64,000 nucleotides of DNA from Lineus longissimus (taxonomy: Eukaryota > Nemertea > Pilidiophora > Heteronemertea > Lineidae): NCBI RefSeq assembly GCF_910592395.1, contig NC_088311.1, positions 25,204,646-25,268,645 on the forward strand, written 5' to 3'. Within the stretch, counting starts at the first letter, position 1, and every line of letters begins with the position of its first letter. The translations under genes and the position numbers were made by a program. Under the pieces are notes generated by a model. The model did no database searches. It had not been told where the DNA came from and saw only the letters and a list, made by a program, of their open reading frames with translations. Positions 58,661-64,000 of this stretch are shown piece after piece.

Positions 58661-61006
58661 CAAGACTGATTTGGCCTGGCTGTGACGGTCTCCTCTCTCT
58701 CATCATCTTGTCAACACGGTGGAGCAGCCAGGACTGATTCGGCCTGGCTGTGACGGTCTCCTCTCTCTCATATTGTCAACACGGTGGAGCAGCCAGGACT
58801 GATTTGGCCTGGCTGTGACTGTCTCATCTCTCTCATCATGTTGGCAACACGGTGGAGCAGCCAGGACTGATTCGGCCTGGCTGTGACGGTCTCCTCTCTC
58901 GCATCATATTGTCAACACGGTGGAGCAGCCAGGACTGATTTGGCCTGGCTGTGACTGTCTCATCTCTCTCATCATGTTGGCAACACGGTGGAGCAGCCAG
59001 GACTGATTCGGCCTGGCTGTGACTGTCTCATCTCTCTCATCATGTTGTCAACACGGTGGAGCAGCCAGGACTGATTCGGCCTGGCTGTGACGGTCTCCTC
59101 TCTCATCATATTGTCAACACGGTGGAGCAGCCAGGACTGATTCGGCCTGGCTGTGACGGTCTCCTCTCTCATCATATTGTCAACACGGTGGTGCAGCCAG
59201 GACTGATTCGACCTGGCTGTGACTGTCTCATCTCTCTCATCATGTTGGCAACACGGTGGAGGTGCCAGGACTGATTCGACCTGGCTGTGACCGTCTCATC
59301 TCTCTCATCATGTTGGCAACACGGTGGAGCAGCCAGGACTGATTCGGCCTGGCTGTGACTGTCTCATCTCTCTCATCATGTTGTAAACACGGTGGAGCAG
59401 CCAGGACTGATTCGGCCTGGCTGTGACTGTCTCATCTCTCTCACCATGTTATGAACACGGTGGAGCAGCCAGGACTGATTCGGCCTGTCGGTGACTGTCT
59501 CATCTCTCTCACTATGTTGTAAACACGGTGGAGCAGCCAGGACTGATTCGGCCTGGCTGTGACTGTCTCATCTCTCTCACTATGTTGTAAACACGGTGGA
59601 GCAGCCAGGATTGATTCGGCCTGGCTGTGACTGTCTCATCTCTCTCATCATGTTGTAAACACGGTGGAGCAGCCAGGACTGATTCGGCCTGGCTGTGCCT
59701 GTCTCATCTCTCTCATCATGCTGTCAACACGGTGGAGCAGCCAGGACTGATTCGGCCTGGCTGTGACTGTCTCATATCTCTCACTATGTTGTAAACACGG
59801 TGGAGCAGCCAGGACTGATTCGGCCTGACTGTGCCTGTCTCATCTCTCTCACTATGTTGTAAACACGGTGGAGCAGCCAGGACTGATTCGGCCTGGCTGT
59901 GCCTGTCTCATCTCTCTCACCATGTTGTCAGCACAGTGGGGCAGCCAGGACTGATTCGGCTTGGCTGTGACTGTCTCATCTCGCTCACCATGTTGTAAAC
60001 ACGGTGGAGCAGCCAGGACTGATTCGGCCTGTCTGTGACTGTCTCATCTCTCTCATCATGCTGTCAACACGGTGGAGCAGCCAGGACTGATTCGGCCTGT
60101 CTGTGACCGTCTCATCTCTCTCACCATGTTGTAAACACGGTGGAGCAGCCAGGACTGATTCGGCCTGGCTGTGACCGTCTCATCTATCTCACCATGTTGT
60201 AAACACGGTGGAGCAGCCAGGACTGATTCGGCCTGGCTGTGACCGTCTCATCTATCTCACCATGTTGTAAACACGGTGGAGCAGCCAGGACTGATTCGGC
60301 CTGGCTGTGACAGTCTCATCTATCTCACCATGTTGTAAACACGGTGGAGCAGCCAGGACTGATTCGGCCTGGCTGTGACTGTCTCATCTCTCTCACCATG
60401 CTGTAAACACGGTGGAGCAGCCAGGACTGATGCGGCCTGGCTGTGACTGCCTCATCTCTCTCACCATGTTGACCACTTGGCAGAGCAGCCATGCAAGACT
60501 GATGTGGCCTGGCTGTGACTGTCTCATCTCTCTCATCATGTTGTCAACACGGTGGAGCAGCCAGGACTGATTCGGCCTGTCTGTGACTGTCTCATCTCTC
60601 TCATCATGTTGGCAGCACGGTGGAGTAGCGAGGACTGATTCGACCTGGCTGTGACTGTCTCATCTCTCTCATCATGTTGTAAACACGGTGGAACAGCCAG
60701 GACTGATTCGGCCTGACTGTGCCTGTCTCATCTCTCTCATCATGTTGTAAACACGGTGGAGCAGCCAGGACTGATTCGGCCTGTCTGTAACTGTCTCATC
60801 TCTCTCATCACTTTGGCAGCACGGTGGAGCAGCCAGGACTGATTCGGCCTGGCTGTGACCGACTCATCTCTCTCATCATGCTGTCAACACGGTGGAGCAG
60901 CCAGGACTGATTCGGCCTGGCTGTGACTGTCCCATTTATCTCATCATGTTGTCAACACGGTGGAGCAGCCAGGACTGATTCGGCCTGGCTGTGACCGTCT
61001 CATCTT
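58660..61006. repeat. 68-bp satellite array, about 34 copies
   Basis: The unit contains CACGGTGGAGCAGCCAGGAC, TGATTCGGCCTGGCTGTGAC and TGTCTCATCTCTCTCATCAT. It is 2.3 kb long with point variation between copies; the left-hand copies favour GACGGTCTCCTC and the right-hand ones CTCACCATG or CATCATG. Each intact unit can fold: CAGCCAGG and CCTGGCTG are complementary with a 10-base loop. It lies downstream of ARFGEF and is non-coding. Confidence 0.95.
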
Positions 61007-61311
61007 CATCATAGCTGATGCCAGTGAAGCTTGTTAGAGGTTAGGTTTGTCTTTTTAAACTGCGGTGAAAAGAGCAAAGGGTGGTCTTTGTGTATTCTGC
61101 CTGGGTTTCCATCTGACTCGGGGACGGCTTCACAGTAAACTCCCGTTTATAGAGTTCTATTGGATCAGTCAGAACCGTCTGAACTGTAAAGCCCTTTTTC
61201 GAATTGGCAACATAGTGAAGCAAAGGAATCTTCAGTCCTGTTCTTGCAAATCATCACTTTAAAGAAACTATTCAACACAGACATCAGTTGCATAACTGTA
61301 GCAGGGAGTGT

Positions 61312-61574
61312 TTATTGGGATTTTACAGGGGAAAGAAATAGACAGCATGACAAAACAACAGTCCTAAACAGAAGAGTTTCCAAAGTATTTGTTAAAACAT
61401 CAATGATGAAAATAAGCAAATCTTTCACAAAAGGAACAAGATCACCCAGTTGAGGACACATAGATTGGTCGACAGACAAAGCTAGGATTGGTTCTCCACT
61501 ACATTTCATAGCTTTATCTTGCAGAATCAGTGTCCCAACCTGCACAGAATCTGACATGCCTTCCATCTTTCCAA
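61312..61574 (-). CDS. Possible terminal exon of an unidentified gene
   Basis: On the minus strand a good acceptor (TATTTGTTTCAG, exon from 61574) opens a frame of about 86 codons. It includes DSVQVGTLILQDKAMKCSGE and ends at a TAA (61312-61314) that overlaps an AATAAA (61311-61316). I do not recognise the protein. It could be the last exon of a gene that extends to the right on the minus strand, or a chance frame. No further exon of it was found up to 64000. Confidence 0.25.
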
Positions 61575-61636
61575 CTGAAACAAATAAACTATCATTTCAA
61601 TTGACAAGCTTGTAAAGCCAGCTGGTTGTTCAAATT

Positions 61637-61730
61637 AAACAGTCGGTTTTTTACTCCTTCTAGAAAGCGAACGTTCATGGTGCAAACAGTCGGTTTTTTA
61701 CTCCTTCTAGAAAGCGAACGTTCATGGTGC
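61637..61730 (+). repeat. 47-bp direct duplication
   Basis: Two adjacent, essentially identical copies of AAACAGTCGGTTTTTTACTC and CTTCTAGAAAGCGAACGTTC. Each contains the inverted pair GAAAGCGAACGTTC. Confidence 0.9.
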
Positions 61731-61969
61731 AGCCATTTTCACAAGAAAACAATAATAAATACAATGAAACTGAACAACACAAGCATCATGTTTCATGGCA
61801 CTGATATTAAGGTGCTCAGTTATATCAATAACAAGTGTCCTCACTGCCCAAAATTCAAAGTCTAAACATGGACTATTGTGTTTTCATATCGTTCTGGCCA
61901 AAGGTAGTTAGTTGAACTCAGGAATGTGACCAGATCCCTTTTACCAAAATAAAATGGTGTTGCACAAGA

Positions 61970-62108
61970 TCCTTAGGTGGGCTTCACCAATGCTCTTTCA
62001 CAGTGTTGCTTAGGGTGGGCTTAACCAATGCTCTTTCACAGTGTTCCTTAGGATGGGCTTAACCAATGCTCTTTCAGTGTTCCTTAGGGTGGGCTTAACC
62101 AATGCTGC
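61970..62108 (+). repeat. About 40-bp tandem repeat, three and a half copies
   Basis: The unit is GGGTGGGCTTAACCAATGCT with CTTTCACAGTGTTCCTTA. Copies are slightly diverged and one is 4 bp shorter. Confidence 0.9.
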
Positions 62109-63555
62109 CCAGGGCTGTGTAACATAACTCTTTGTAGAGTTTAGTGACAAGAGGTCAGCCAAGTACCTGGTCAGATCGATCTGCCCTATGGCATACTACT
62201 CCTAGTCCTAGACACAAAGTTCTATGACAACAGTAATGGTTCATGTATAGGAAGGATGACCATACACGTATTTCTACATGTGTTTCGGTCTCCATGACAT
62301 CAGTCTACTGTCAAGAGGATGTGCACATGATGCCAAATGGATGGCACTCATGAAGCAGGCGATGTAAACCAATCACTCACTATTATAGTACAGCTGTAAA
62401 TATCTCAACGCACCGTACTCCACAAGGTCTTGCAGCGAATTGTAGATACACACCACTCTCATTTAGATACAATGATCCACCTGAGTGCTTTTTATTGGAA
62501 ACCTTCTTTCCTCCCTAAGTATTTGTTACAGGAACACGGACCCCTCTCAACTGCTATAGAATATTCACAACCAGACCTTCTACTGGTGTCATTAGAATAA
62601 CATTATTAAGTATTCATTCATTGATAAGAACTTAGCAAAACTATACAAAGATTAACATTAGTAAACAAAATTTATCTCACACACAAGTCAACTCAACAAT
62701 GAATCTGTACAGACATTTTCGCACAAACTTCAAACAAAACAATGGCTAATGTGTCCTCATTTCAAATTAATTTGACCTCGACTGATTCCCAAAGCGGTAA
62801 CTTAAATGACTTCATCTGTCAACGATATTGTGAGCTAAAGCTACTCATTGACTTCCTAGCTCCCTCAAATATACACTCTCGAAAGAAGCCGGTGCCAGGT
62901 TAATTTGAAGACGACTGCAAGTGGTAAGTAACTGCTGTCAACACGGTCACACTGGATGACAAACTTGAGGCCATGGCAGCAACGACATCAACACCACCAA
63001 GCTGTGACATCACTGACCGATGGAGCGTGACAAGTCCATCAGTTGTCTGGCCCCTAAGTAACATTATCATTGGCTGTCATAGGTGACATGCTTGCCTTCC
63101 GGTGTCATTGTACGCTCTCTGTACTCAAGTTCTGGTTTTAGTTGGGCAATAACAATACATATATAATCGATTCTAAAAGGCATCTAACAATCACATGATA
63201 TTTAACCATATTCACCCGACAAATGGCATCGTAACCTATTTACATATCACATCATTAAGCACAGAATTCGCGTCTATCAAGTTGCACAGTTCAATCCTAA
63301 TAATTGAGATTGCCTATTTGAAAGTAAAACCCAAAGGGTTCACTGTAGACCGGGTGATAATTGTCACCATTTAATTTTTTGAGGTCTGTGAGGCAAACAT
63401 GAACATGAATCTCGAGAAATCATCAACTCCATGCATTAACCATTTAAATTTTGGTAGCAAACACAGAATTGAGTCCATGCCAAAAGAAAAATGAACAAAT
63501 TTGCAAACTTTTGGCTTCGCGAACAAAACCAGGTTCGCACAGCAAAGCAGCATGC
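62109..63555. other. Intergenic sequence without recognised genes
   Basis: AT-rich on both strands; no exon with homology, RNA gene or mobile element was recognised. Confidence 0.5.
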
Positions 63556-63965
63556 TCAGTCGACCAGCTCAGTCATGTCCGATCTTCCCATTCCAAGTCC
63601 TGCAATTAGGGCTCAGTCATGTCAGTTCTTCCCATTCCAAGTCCTGCAATTAGGGCTCAGTCATGTCAGTTCTTCCCATTCCAAGTCCTGCCATTAGGGC
63701 TCAGTCATGTCAGTTCTTCCCATTCCAAGTCCTGCAATTAGGGCTCAGTCATGTCAGTTCTTCCCATTCCAAGTCCTGCAATTAGGGCTCAGTCATGTCA
63801 GTTCTTCCCATTCCAAGTCCTGCCATTAGGGCTCAGTCATGTCAGTTCTTCCCATTCCAAGTCCTGCAATTAGGGCTCAGTCATGTCAGTTCTTCCCATT
63901 CCAAGTCCTGCCATTAGGGCTCAGTCATGTCAGTTCTTCCCATTCCAAGTCCTGCAATTAGGGCC
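63556..63965 (+). repeat. 44-bp minisatellite, about nine copies
   Basis: The unit is GCTCAGTCATGTCAGTTCTT plus CCCATTCCAAGTCCTGCAAT and TAGG. Copies are nearly identical apart from TGCAATTAGG versus TGCCATTAGG, which partly alternate. The first copy is diverged. Confidence 0.95.
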
Positions 63966-64000
63966 GCATGAATAAACGTGATTAACAGATAAGGTAGTGC

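Overview
This is nuclear DNA from a multicellular animal, almost certainly an invertebrate bilaterian. The genes are split by many GT-AG introns and match human families exon by exon. They are packed with only hundreds of bases to a few kb between them. One gene is a receptor with immunoglobulin and TIR domains, a type known from vertebrates, amphioxus and lophotrochozoans. The density of minisatellites, the tRNA-derived SINEs and a small Harbinger-like element would suit a marine invertebrate such as a mollusc, brachiopod or annelid. I cannot fix the phylum from this sequence.

Layout from left to right. HABP4/SERBP1-type ribosome- and RNA-binding protein (minus, 422-2713, its 3' part off the left edge) is divergent from ZNF367 (plus, 3144-5129), with an E2F-type palindrome between them. 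A 2.9 kb convergent intergenic region carries a 23-bp minisatellite. EIF2B2, the eIF2B beta subunit (minus, 8042-15635), holds an intronless CDC25 phosphatase on the opposite strand (9823-11052) inside one intron, and also holds SINEs and a 34-bp minisatellite that runs up to a splice donor. An Ig-TIR receptor of the IL-1 receptor accessory type (plus, 17758-22006) is next. COPS5/CSN5 (minus, 23186-26027) is divergent from a BIG-type ARFGEF1/2 (plus, 26588-57309, 37 exons, 1752 codons plus stop) across a 560-bp promoter region. The last 6.7 kb hold a 68-bp satellite of about 34 copies, further minisatellites and one unidentified possible terminal exon on the minus strand.

Functionally this is a housekeeping neighbourhood: translation control (HABP4, eIF2B beta), cell cycle (ZNF367, CDC25), the COP9 signalosome and Golgi/endosome ARF activation, with one innate-immunity-type receptor among them. 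The genes do not form an operon or one pathway. Two pairs, HABP4 with ZNF367 and COPS5 with ARFGEF, are also neighbours in human as far as I recall, so they look like old linkages.

The most unusual signal is at splice junctions. In ARFGEF three separate junctions have been tandemly duplicated together with the splice site: one donor four times, one acceptor twice, and one acceptor plus exon five times. Wherever I checked, use of an outer copy brings a stop codon. Three more tandem arrays (two in ARFGEF, one in EIF2B2) begin within about a dozen bases of a splice donor. Limits: splice sites were assigned by eye from consensus, reading-frame continuity and remembered human proteins. One short N-terminal exon of EIF2B2 was not found.
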